Notes under the pieces: generated by a model | Told to the model about the DNA's origin: nothing | What the model saw: the letters and a program-made list of their open reading frames with translations, nothing else | Databases searched by the model: none | Translations under genes and position numbers: made by a program | Assembly (NCBI GenBank): GCA_023415145.1 | Contig: JAEZLW010000220.1 | Location: forward strand, 1-17,745 | Source of the DNA: Bacillota bacterium | GTDB taxonomy: Bacteria; Bacillota; Clostridia; Christensenellales; Aristaeellaceae | Direction of reading: 5' to 3' | Length of the DNA stretch: 17,745 nucleotides | In this document: positions 1-6,777 of the stretch, piece after piece | How the letters are laid out: each line of letters opens with the position of its first letter | Position numbering within the stretch: the first letter of the stretch is position 1

Positions 1-193
1 CCCCCCCCGCCATTTCCGTGGTCGTGTTGTTCTTCCGTGAAGCTGTTCTATCGGATGGATGTGCCGAGATGGTCCCCTTTCCCTTACACTGCATCAAAAT
101 TGCCAATGAGAAAACACATTTCTGACACAAAATCCCTCTATAATCAAATGCAAAGCAAGAGATTGCTTAAACCCTTGGAAGGACGTCACAATC

Positions 194-292
194 ATGAAGG
201 TAAAACACCATCGCAAACAATATGCTCTGTGGCATGCCCCTCTTAGGTGGTCTCCTTGCGTAATTCTCGTAAACATATGCGTCAAGAAATAA
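194..292 (+). CDS. possible 32-residue small ORF upstream of the NapH-like gene
   Basis: A short open frame runs from ATG to TAA and ends just before the ribosome site of the next gene. The product would be basic and hydrophobic with two cysteines (residues 22 and 29). A GGAAGGA stretch lies about 10 nt upstream of the ATG, and a TATAAT hexamer at 139-144 could be a -10 box, although no good -35 is visible. I do not recognise the peptide. It may be a leader peptide, a decayed gene or chance. The rest of positions 1-300 holds nothing else I can support. Confidence 0.2.
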   Translation: MKVKHHRKQYALWHAPLRWSPCVILVNICVKK

Positions 293-302
293 TAGGAGCG
301 TG

Positions 303-1145
303 ATGCCCATGTCCATCAAAGCAAAAAAATCCAGGATCCTGCGCTCAGTAGTCCAATGGACAATGTTCTTCCTTGTTGCTGCGTTGGCCCTAATCAAATA
401 CCTTAAGGCACAAGGGGTCGCTATCTCGCTACCAGAGATGGCTCTGCACGCTGTTTGTCCCTTTGGCGGAGTGGTAACAGTATATGAATACATCACCACC
501 GGGGGTCTGGTACCAAAGCTTCATACTTCTGCACTGATCCTGATGTCACTTGGGTTCGTGGTAGCCTTCCTGTTCGGTCCCATATTCTGCGGGTACTTCT
601 GCCCCCTGGGTACTTGGCAAGAATGGATAGGAAAGCTAGGCCGGAAGCTGTTCGGGAAAAAGTTTAACCGCATGATACCACCAAAGGTTGATCGTTTCCT
701 ACGGTACTTGCGTTATATTGTGCTAGCAATGGTGGTTTGGAAGACTGCCTCTGCGGTAAAGCTGGTGTTCACAGATGTGGATCCCTACTATGCCTTGTTC
801 AATTTCTATACTGGCGAGGCCGCGCTATCTGCCATGCTGGTCTTGGGTGTAGTTACGGTCCTTTCCCTATTTGTGGAGCGCCCTTGGTGCAAGTACCTAT
901 GCCCCTATGGAGCACTGCTTGGGTTGTTCAACCTTATCCGTGTTTTCCCCATCAGGCGGAGAGAGAAGTCTTGCATCCAATGCAAAAAATGCGATGCAGC
1001 TTGTCCGATGAATATACCCATATCCGCAACTGGCGCTATCCGGGATCATCAATGCATCACCTGCCATGAATGTATCAGTGGACTTGCCTGTCCGGTGGAG
1101 GACACTGTGGTTGTGGCGACTGTTAAGGAAGGAATAAAGGCATGA
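303..1145 (+). CDS. NapH/NosR-type 4Fe-4S membrane protein (polyferredoxin-like)
   Basis: Probable membrane electron-transfer protein of the NapH/NosR/YccM type, passing electrons between membrane carriers and a partner redox protein. About four or five hydrophobic segments are visible (near residues 16-35, 75-97, 135-155 and 175-193). There are two membrane-edge CxxxCP motifs, CGYFCP at about 96-101 and CKYLCP at about 196-201. A C-terminal ferredoxin domain has two clusters: CxxCxxCxxxCP at about 224-235, and a second CxxCxxCxxxxxCP at about 251-264. The usual final ferredoxin pattern is slightly stretched in the second cluster. AGGAG at 294-298 precedes candidate starts GTG 300, ATG 303 and ATG 309; I use 303, but 309 is equally plausible. 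The next gene overlaps by 4 nt (ATGA), so the two are probably translationally coupled. No nap or nos reductase genes are in view, so the electron donor and acceptor are unknown. Confidence 0.85.
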   Translation: MPMSIKAKKSRILRSVVQWTMFFLVAALALIKYLKAQGVAISLPEMALHAVCPFGGVVTVYEYITTGGLVPKLHTSALILMSLGFVVAFLFGPIFCGYFCPLGTWQEWIGKLGRKLFGKKFNRMIPPKVDRFLRYLRYIVLAMVVWKTASAVKLVFTDVDPYYALFNFYTGEAALSAMLVLGVVTVLSLFVERPWCKYLCPYGALLGLFNLIRVFPIRRREKSCIQCKKCDAACPMNIPISATGAIRDHQCITCHECISGLACPVEDTVVVATVKEGIKA

Positions 1146-1630
1146 AGATCAAACCACAATACGCCGTTGCCATTTCCATCATTATTGTGGCTATAGGGAT
1201 ACTGAGCAGTTGGATGGTCGGCTGGTGGCAAACCGAATCGGACAAAACACCACCGCGTTTGGCAAACTCGGGTAAGACAAATGTGGAAGGTTCATATGAT
1301 CCCGCAGGTATCAAGGGTTCCTTCACATTTGGGGAGATCAGTCGGCTTTTCGGGATCCCACTGAAGGACCTGGCCGATGCCTTTACAGTGGAAGAGACTA
1401 ATGCCGAAGCGTTCAAGGTGAAGGAGTTGGAAACAATCTTCCCTGACAAAGACAGCGAAGTACGTACCTCCTCCGTCCGGCTATTCACCGCTTGGTACAA
1501 GGGTCTTCCTTATGAAATGAAGGAAGAGAGCTTTCTCCCTGGACCAGCCGTGGCGATCTTGCAAGAAAAGGCTATACTTGACCAAATGCAACAGTCCTAT
1601 CTGGACACACATACATACAAGGTAGAATAA
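1142..1630 (+). CDS. small membrane-anchored partner of the NapH-like protein
   Basis: A 162-residue protein with one N-terminal hydrophobic segment (about residues 7-27, ending in a Trp-rich stretch), followed by a soluble, probably extracytoplasmic domain. The region around residues 52-81 (GSYDPAGIKGSFTFGEIS, then FGIPLKDLADAF) resembles a short helical unit that I associate with genes next to NapH-like 4Fe-4S proteins in anaerobes. A second, weaker unit (FKVKELETIFPD) follows at about 91-102. There are no cysteines, so it carries no iron-sulfur cluster itself. The start is fixed by the ATGA overlap with the upstream gene and by an AAGGAAGG stretch about 8 nt before it. Inferred role: accessory or assembly subunit of the membrane ferredoxin. 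The molecular function is not established from sequence alone. Confidence 0.75.
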   Translation: MKIKPQYAVAISIIIVAIGILSSWMVGWWQTESDKTPPRLANSGKTNVEGSYDPAGIKGSFTFGEISRLFGIPLKDLADAFTVEETNAEAFKVKELETIFPDKDSEVRTSSVRLFTAWYKGLPYEMKEESFLPGPAVAILQEKAILDQMQQSYLDTHTYKVE

Positions 1631-1654
1631 TAATTTCACTAGAGCTGTAGGAAA

Positions 1655-1679
1655 GGCGGCGGGATTACTCTCCGCCGCC
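1655..1679. terminator. GC-rich stem-loop between converging units
   Basis: Perfect 8-bp arms GGCGGCGG (1655-1662) and CCGCCGCC (1672-1679) enclose a 9-nt loop. The structure lies 25 nt after the small redox gene and covers the stop codon of the holin-like fragment on the minus strand. On the minus strand it is followed by a short TTT run. It could serve as a weak bidirectional terminator, but the missing long T-tract keeps confidence low. Confidence 0.4.
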
Positions 1680-1910
1680 ATATCCGTTTTCGTTATAGTC
1701 ATCTTCCCGAGCATGGAGTTGTTCCAGCACATCCTTGAGCTTCTGTGGGATAGGCAAGCCAAGATGCGCTGCGTTCTCCAGCATCGATACGCCTTCATTG
1801 GAGCAATAGAAGAAAAGTACTGTGGTGCGAAGCGCACTGCCGTTGCCAATCAAATGCATGTCCACGATGTGTCCAACCCCCACCCATGATATCACCAGGT
1901 CATGGTTCAC
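1665..1910 (-). pseudogene. truncated phage holin-like fragment
   Basis: The reading frame encodes about 81 residues from a GTG at 1910. Its C-terminal two thirds match the recognisable end of the phage holin / toxin-secretion holin family of Gram-positive phages: GNGSALRTTVLFFYCSNEG, then SMLENAAHLGLPIPQKLKDV and a charged tail. Two hydrophobic stretches fit membrane segments. Family members are usually about 130-150 residues and start with extra membrane helices. Here the frame is closed by a stop at 1935-1937 and that N-terminal part is not found in frame, so it is probably a prophage remnant. No endolysin or other phage lysis gene sits beside it. An intact short holin starting at the GTG is possible but less likely, since no good ribosome site is seen. 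Confidence 0.6.
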
Positions 1911-2413
1911 GGCCGTTCGAAGGTCCTCGTGTATTTACTCAATCGGAAGCGTTTTGCCCAATCCGCATATGTGAATGTTGTTATTCCGGCATCGAGCATC
2001 TTCTAGGATGTTTAACGCTATGCTTGTAAAAATGTGTCCATGCATTGGAAAAAGGCCTGTTCCCCTTGTCCTCCAGCAGTGATGAGGAAAAAGCCCAAGC
2101 CCTGTCACACTGGCAATCCAGCGCGGAGGGCTTTAGGCTTGGTCGGGAGTTGGCGGGAATTTTATGATTAGGAACGGAAAACCAACGAGCGGATTGCACT
2201 TTGGTAGGTCTCAGGGTCTTTGGAGAATTGCTTTATGCCCATCTCATGCGATAACGCAGCAATTGGAATTCGGTAGAGAATCAGAGTTTCTGGGCGGAAT
2301 ATCTCCAGCACGGGAACTTCATCCATACTATTTTTCACCACAGGAAGGAACAGCACCAGCCATTGAAAGGGGTTCGGGCAGTGATTATGGCTACCCGGTT
2401 CCGAGAAATGATT
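1911..2413. other. gene-poor stretch with decayed coding traces
   Basis: No intact gene is visible. On the minus strand the frame directly after the stop codon of the first hydrolase stays open for another 81 codons (2168-2413), with a protein-like composition, but I do not recognise it. Around 1975-2160 the minus-strand frames show short protein-like pieces (for example ITAGGQGEQAFF) interrupted by several stops. This is consistent with a degraded gene of unknown identity. Confidence 0.35.
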
Positions 2414-4348
2414 TTACTTTACATATGGATTATAGATAAGCTCCTTCGTTTCCGGGTCGCGGGAATAATGCTTCATGAAATCCCACGAAACGTTGGCTTG
2501 CTCCTGATACAGGCCGTGCGGCATAAAGTCGATCACGCTGAGCCCCAGCATCGGAATGCCATTGACGTTGTTGAGCATCCAGAGCTGATGTGCATATTCG
2601 TTGTTGAGGGTGGTCTTTACGTAGGAATCGGCCTTTGCGCCGAAGTACCGATATGTTTCAAAGTCAAACACGACAGGATCCATACCGTATATATCCCTCA
2701 TTTTGGTAAAGATATATTGCAATGACGCATGGTGGTTTTCGTACGAGGACATTTCCCTGTCGTTTTTGATATCGCCGTTCAACGATGAAGACAGCATGAG
2801 CAATGGTACGTTACATGCTCGCAGCGCTACTTCCTGATCTTCAGTTGGCGCATAGGAAAGCGGGCTGCCCGGAACACCTGCGGCAAACAGACTCGGCTCG
2901 CCATATACGCTAAACAATGTAGCTCCGCCACCCATTGAGTAGCCGGTCACATACACACGGGAAGCATCAAGCGCCGGATATGTGTCAAGCATGTAATGAA
3001 CGAGTACTGGCCATATGCTTGCGCCAATGGCGTAGATTTTCGCCGAAGCTCCGCATACTATGGCAATCCGCTCTTCGCCGCTCTTTACAAGCCAACCCAT
3101 TTCATCAACACACTGCACGGGATCATCCCCGCCCCCGTGATTCACAAGTACGAGCGGTATTGAGCCTTCTGCGGCTGTGCCGTCCAGAACTTCATCAGGC
3201 AGGAACTCGTACCAGGTATCAAGGTAACAACCGCCAGTTACGGAGAATCCCCTTGACCCATCCTCGTTAAAGGAAAGGAAACCATCCTCGGTCTTGATGT
3301 CAATGAATGTATCTGCTTGTTTTTCAATAATATTGATGCCATCAGCCGTTCTGCCGTTGAGAATCGCATTCCGCTTCCCTAATGAGTACGGAGCCGAATC
3401 GAAGGTATAGCCGCCATAAAGCGTCGACGGGGAATTCAGACCGGGCAGGGTAACTCCCACACGCATTGCTTTGCACAAGAAGTTGTAATAAACGTCCATC
3501 ATAAGCGAGGGACTGAGTTCCGCATAATTGACAACAAGCTTCTGTAGCGGCTGCGCTTGGTTGAAGTAGTACATTGCATCGCCGTCAAACCCTTCCGCGT
3601 CAATCTGGTTAGCCAACATGTACTTCTTTATCGCCAAATCGGTGGGATTGACAAGATACGTCGGCACGAACGAGGCCACCTGACGGATACGTTCCACAGT
3701 GCCGTTCACCAGCATCATTCCGGCTATGCGAGTGATATAGTCGAAGGAGGATGCGATATAGTTGTTAATGAAGGTCGAGCCTCCGTCGATACCGATCAGA
3801 TAGCGATTGGTCACGCCGCCGTAATAGGCGTTATCCATACTATAGGTAGTAATCCCGTCAGTACTCGTTCGAGCACCAATGTTACACATTGCGGTTTGCA
3901 GCAGATAGAATGCATACTGATCTGCGACACTGAAGCCCGCAGCAGGATCGGCTGGTGTTACAAGCACGATGCTGCCGCACGCCTGATCGATAATATCCGT
4001 GAGACCCAGGGATACTAGATATGTTAAAGCGGCATCCTTGCTTTCGAATGCTTGGTCAGTATACACAAGCAGGTTTGTGTTCATTCTAGGTGCAGCGCTC
4101 AGCGGTGTGTACATTTTAGGCGATCGGTAAATATATGTTGTGCCTTGCGGATACGATTCCAAACAGGGATCTGGGGCATATACTCTTCCGGTTACTTCGC
4201 CAAGATACGCGGGACCGTTGACATGCGCCTCCTCAAGTGTTTCAAAGGTTGCCTCATTGCTGGAATGCTGCGTGTAGCTCCATGCAAAAGCAGGGCCAAT
4301 AGTAGCAGCAAGGCAAAGAGTTAATAGAATACAAATCAACTTTTTCAT
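2414..4348 (-). CDS. secreted two-domain alpha/beta-hydrolase, copy 1 (esterase/PHB-depolymerase type)
   Basis: Predicted exported hydrolase of 644 residues. A Sec signal peptide covers residues 1 to about 22 (MKKLICILLTLCLAATIGPAFA). The N-terminal domain (about 30-290) carries the family blocks ATFETLEEAH, YPQGTTYIYRS, GSIVLVTP and GIDGG (186-190). The C-terminal domain (about 320-644) has an HGGGDD oxyanion loop (404-409), the nucleophile elbow GYSMG with Ser471, and a late His611 in MPHGLYQE. At the position where its three paralogs have Asp (the likely catalytic acid), this copy has Asn524. Residues between 340 and 380 are a variable linker with one to two Cys. The ATG at 4348 is preceded by AAAGGAG 6 nt upstream. 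The frame extends 42 codons further, but that part is not signal-like and lacks a ribosome site. A terminator closes the upstream paralog, so this gene probably has its own promoter. The substrate is unknown; ester-linked polymers are a guess. Confidence 0.85.
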   Translation of the reverse strand: MKKLICILLTLCLAATIGPAFAWSYTQHSSNEATFETLEEAHVNGPAYLGEVTGRVYAPDPCLESYPQGTTYIYRSPKMYTPLSAAPRMNTNLLVYTDQAFESKDAALTYLVSLGLTDIIDQACGSIVLVTPADPAAGFSVADQYAFYLLQTAMCNIGARTSTDGITTYSMDNAYYGGVTNRYLIGIDGGSTFINNYIASSFDYITRIAGMMLVNGTVERIRQVASFVPTYLVNPTDLAIKKYMLANQIDAEGFDGDAMYYFNQAQPLQKLVVNYAELSPSLMMDVYYNFLCKAMRVGVTLPGLNSPSTLYGGYTFDSAPYSLGKRNAILNGRTADGINIIEKQADTFIDIKTEDGFLSFNEDGSRGFSVTGGCYLDTWYEFLPDEVLDGTAAEGSIPLVLVNHGGGDDPVQCVDEMGWLVKSGEERIAIVCGASAKIYAIGASIWPVLVHYMLDTYPALDASRVYVTGYSMGGGATLFSVYGEPSLFAAGVPGSPLSYAPTEDQEVALRACNVPLLMLSSSLNGDIKNDREMSSYENHHASLQYIFTKMRDIYGMDPVVFDFETYRYFGAKADSYVKTTLNNEYAHQLWMLNNVNGIPMLGLSVIDFMPHGLYQEQANVSWDFMKHYSRDPETKELIYNPYVK

Positions 4349-4657
4349 GTTGTTCTCCTTTCCATATCGGTGTTCATAACGATGTTCAGTACTTCGCCGT
4401 ACTCTTGATTTTGGCTTCATAGCATCGATGGTTTTAGGCTTTCTAGTTTTACTCACCTCTTTCTCACATGCCAAAGGCGATCAAAACAGTAGAATTTGAA
4501 CATCAATCACTTCCTTTCTGTACATACCCGTCAGGAAATACTTCTCATCTTTATTTAGACGAATGTTGATGGAGTGTGCGGACATAATGATTTTCCCAGT
4601 GCTTTATTCACGATTTTAGTACTTTATAAAGTACCTGCGTCAGACCTCAAAATATGC
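4349..4657. promoter_or_regulatory. upstream region of hydrolase copy 1 with perfect 16-bp palindrome
   Basis: This intergenic stretch must carry the promoter of the hydrolase ending at 2414. It holds the perfect palindrome GTACTTTATAAAGTAC at 4619-4634, with TTCACGA 9 nt before it on the plus strand. Read on the minus strand, TATAAAG..TACT-N4-TCGTGAAT recurs in the gap upstream of the second copy (6714-6755). No convincing -35/-10 pair could be assigned. A binding-site role is inferred. Confidence 0.4.
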
Positions 4658-4698
4658 AGAAAAGAAAAGAGGGCAATCAGTTAGTACTGACTGCCCCC
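4658..4698 (-). terminator. rho-independent terminator after hydrolase copy 2
   Basis: On the minus strand a 13-bp stem, with three G-U pairs and an ACTA loop (plus-strand arms 4669-4681 and 4686-4698), is followed by TTTTCTTTTC. It starts 10 nt after the stop codon at 4709. This is a textbook intrinsic terminator, and it separates the transcription of copies 1 and 2. Confidence 0.85.
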
Positions 4699-4708
4699 TG
4701 ATGTAGTA

Positions 4709-6628
4709 TCAAGGATTATAGATCACTTCACCGGTGGAGAGGTTACGAGAATAATCTTTAACGAAATCCCAGAGGATGAACGCATACTCAGGATACAGCG
4801 CATGTATCATGCCTTTGACAAATGCAAAAGCAACGCGCGGCTCACCCTTGCTGTTTTTTAGATAGGTGGTAACCATTTCGAACTCATCGTTCACTGTGCT
4901 GGTTACACGCACATCCCCGCTAAAGCCGATGTGTGGATAGGTGTCAAAATCATAGGAGGTCAGATCGATGCCATTGTTTTTGGCCCAGTATGTTACCATC
5001 TTCTGCGACGCCTCATTCAGGTTGCCCTCCAAAGCATCCATACGGCGCACACCATCAAAGGAGGACAGGCCGAAAATGACAGGCAACGCTGTACGCTCAA
5101 AGTTTTCCGCCTGATCCTCTGGGATCGTGGTGGGAGAGCCGGACATGGGGGCAACAGCCGCAAACAGTTTCGGGTTATAGTAACCAACGGTGTATGTAGC
5201 GGCTCCGCCCATGGAGTAACCGGTAGCATAGATGCGGGAAGCATCCAGTGCAGGATAGGTTTTTAGCATGTAGTTTACCACAGCCGTCAGTGCCGGACCG
5301 CGAACTTCCCCAATCAACTGATGGTCAGGCGCAACCAGCGCAATGCGCTCCTTGCCCGCAAGCTCAAGTAGACCAAACTCCTCCACAAACACGCGGGCAT
5401 CATCACCGCCTCCGTGATTGGCCAAGATCAGCGGAATCGTGCCGGCAGGAGCTGTGTTGTTCAACGCTTCCTCAGGCAGGTATTCGTACCACACGTCAAT
5501 ATACTCGCCGGCAGGAGTCACAGAACCATCCATTCCAGTTACATCCTTTGTGGTCTTGTACTCAGAGAAGTGATTGTCATCCCCTTGGTGTTTGATCAGA
5601 TGGATGCCGTCAGCAGTCTTGCCATTGATGACGATGCTACGGTCACACAGGGAGTAGGGGGCTTCATCAAAGTTGTAGCCACTAAAAGGCGCGCCGCCGC
5701 TGTATATCGCCTGAGGAAGTACCGGAACACGCATGGCCTTGACGAACATGCCATAATACGCGGATTTGATCTGTGCAGCCAGGTTGAAATCCGCTGCGGT
5801 TTCCGTCACAACCTTGCGAAGCGGCCAAGCCTGGTTGTAGTAGGTGGTCAGACCGCCCTCGCGCCTGATGGCATCCACACGGTTGATTGCCTTGTATTTC
5901 TCGATGACATCCTCTTTGCTATTCACCAGATATACAGGTACAAAGATACTGGGTTTACGGATTTCCTGCATATCGCCGCCAATGAGCAGCGCACCGGCGA
6001 TTCTGCCAACAAAATCAATCTCAGGTGAGAGATAATTGTTGAAGAAGGTCGCACCGCCATCAATGCCCACGAAGTATACATATCCGTAGCCCCCGAAGTA
6101 CTCGGCATCGGAATAGCTCACAGCATTGCCCTGTGCGTCTTTACTGCCGTCTTTCTGGGCCAGCATGGCGGTTTGCAGCGCATAGTATGAAGCAACGTCA
6201 GTCCTGTCAAAAGCTTCGCCTTTGGGTGTGACCAGTACCACACTACCGATGGCCTCATCAATGATGTCAATCAAACCTGCATCCTTCAGGTAAGCGAACG
6301 CTTCGTCCTTGGTGGTAAAATGCTTGTCAACATACGCAATAATGTTAGTGTTCAGCCGTGCGGCGGCGCGGCCGGCATACTGATTTGCTGACCGGTATAC
6401 GAAGGTGGTCCCATCAGGATACCCATCCAGTGCCGGATGACCCACAAAGGTCTTGGAGCCATTTTCTACAATACCTTGCACAACCGCGGGAGAGTTGGCG
6501 TGAGCCTCCTGAAGGGTCTCGAAAGTTGCTTGATTGCCGAGCTCGCCGGTGAATTTCAGGGCAAAGGCGTTTCCTGCCAATGAAATGGCAAGAGCAAAAA
6601 CCAAAATCGTGGTGAGCAGCTTTTTCAT
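4709..6628 (-). CDS. secreted two-domain alpha/beta-hydrolase, copy 2
   Basis: Predicted exported hydrolase of 639 residues, paralogous to its neighbours. The signal peptide is residues 1-23 (cleavage near AFA-LKF). The N-terminal domain (about 33-300) has ATFETLQEAHANSPA, YPDGTTFVYRS, GSVVLVTP and GIDGG at 188-192. The C-terminal catalytic domain has HGGGDD (405-410), GYSMG with Ser472, a probable acid Asp525 in SSFDG, and His609 in MIHALYPEY. The triad Ser/Asp/His is assigned by family logic, not by structure. It ends in YNP, three residues short of the YNPYVK end shared by the other three copies, because a TGA replaces the next codon. The ATG at 6628 is preceded by AAAGGAG with a good spacing. 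It is most like copy 3 (shared ALYPEY, LAQK and EYFGGYGY blocks). Likely role: extracellular ester hydrolysis; substrate unknown. Confidence 0.87.
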   Translation of the reverse strand: MKKLLTTILVFALAISLAGNAFALKFTGELGNQATFETLQEAHANSPAVVQGIVENGSKTFVGHPALDGYPDGTTFVYRSANQYAGRAAARLNTNIIAYVDKHFTTKDEAFAYLKDAGLIDIIDEAIGSVVLVTPKGEAFDRTDVASYYALQTAMLAQKDGSKDAQGNAVSYSDAEYFGGYGYVYFVGIDGGATFFNNYLSPEIDFVGRIAGALLIGGDMQEIRKPSIFVPVYLVNSKEDVIEKYKAINRVDAIRREGGLTTYYNQAWPLRKVVTETAADFNLAAQIKSAYYGMFVKAMRVPVLPQAIYSGGAPFSGYNFDEAPYSLCDRSIVINGKTADGIHLIKHQGDDNHFSEYKTTKDVTGMDGSVTPAGEYIDVWYEYLPEEALNNTAPAGTIPLILANHGGGDDARVFVEEFGLLELAGKERIALVAPDHQLIGEVRGPALTAVVNYMLKTYPALDASRIYATGYSMGGAATYTVGYYNPKLFAAVAPMSGSPTTIPEDQAENFERTALPVIFGLSSFDGVRRMDALEGNLNEASQKMVTYWAKNNGIDLTSYDFDTYPHIGFSGDVRVTSTVNDEFEMVTTYLKNSKGEPRVAFAFVKGMIHALYPEYAFILWDFVKDYSRNLSTGEVIYNP

Positions 6629-6713
6629 GGGAATCTCCTTTCTTCATCCATCCATCTTGAAACCGAGAAAATTACGGCATGCCAATGGATTCTTGCAAAA
6701 GCAACCGCTGAGC

Positions 6714-6755
6714 CATTCACGAAAAAGTACGCTTTATACGCATCCTTCGTGAATG
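6714..6755. repeat. 10-bp perfect inverted repeat between copies 2 and 3
   Basis: CATTCACGAA (6714-6723) and TTCGTGAATG (6746-6755) flank a 22-nt spacer that contains a direct repeat of TACGC. It lies 86-127 nt upstream of copy 2 and just after the stop of copy 3. There is no T-run on either side, so it is more likely a regulatory site or attenuator than a terminator. Confidence 0.5.
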
Positions 6756-6777
6756 AGCATTCCTGTTGCTTGGAGCT

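Noticed and set aside
139..144. TATAAT as the promoter of the NapH-like unit
   Set aside because: No -35-like hexamer is present at 16-18 nt, so I did not list it as a separate feature.
3557..4324. Plus-strand open frames inside the first hydrolase
   Set aside because: They are antisense to a gene with signal peptide and catalytic motifs, and show no family features.
4348..4474. Upstream extension of the first hydrolase by 42 codons
   Set aside because: The extension is charged and lacks a ribosome site, and it would bury the signal peptide; the start at 4348 has AAAGGAG at good spacing.
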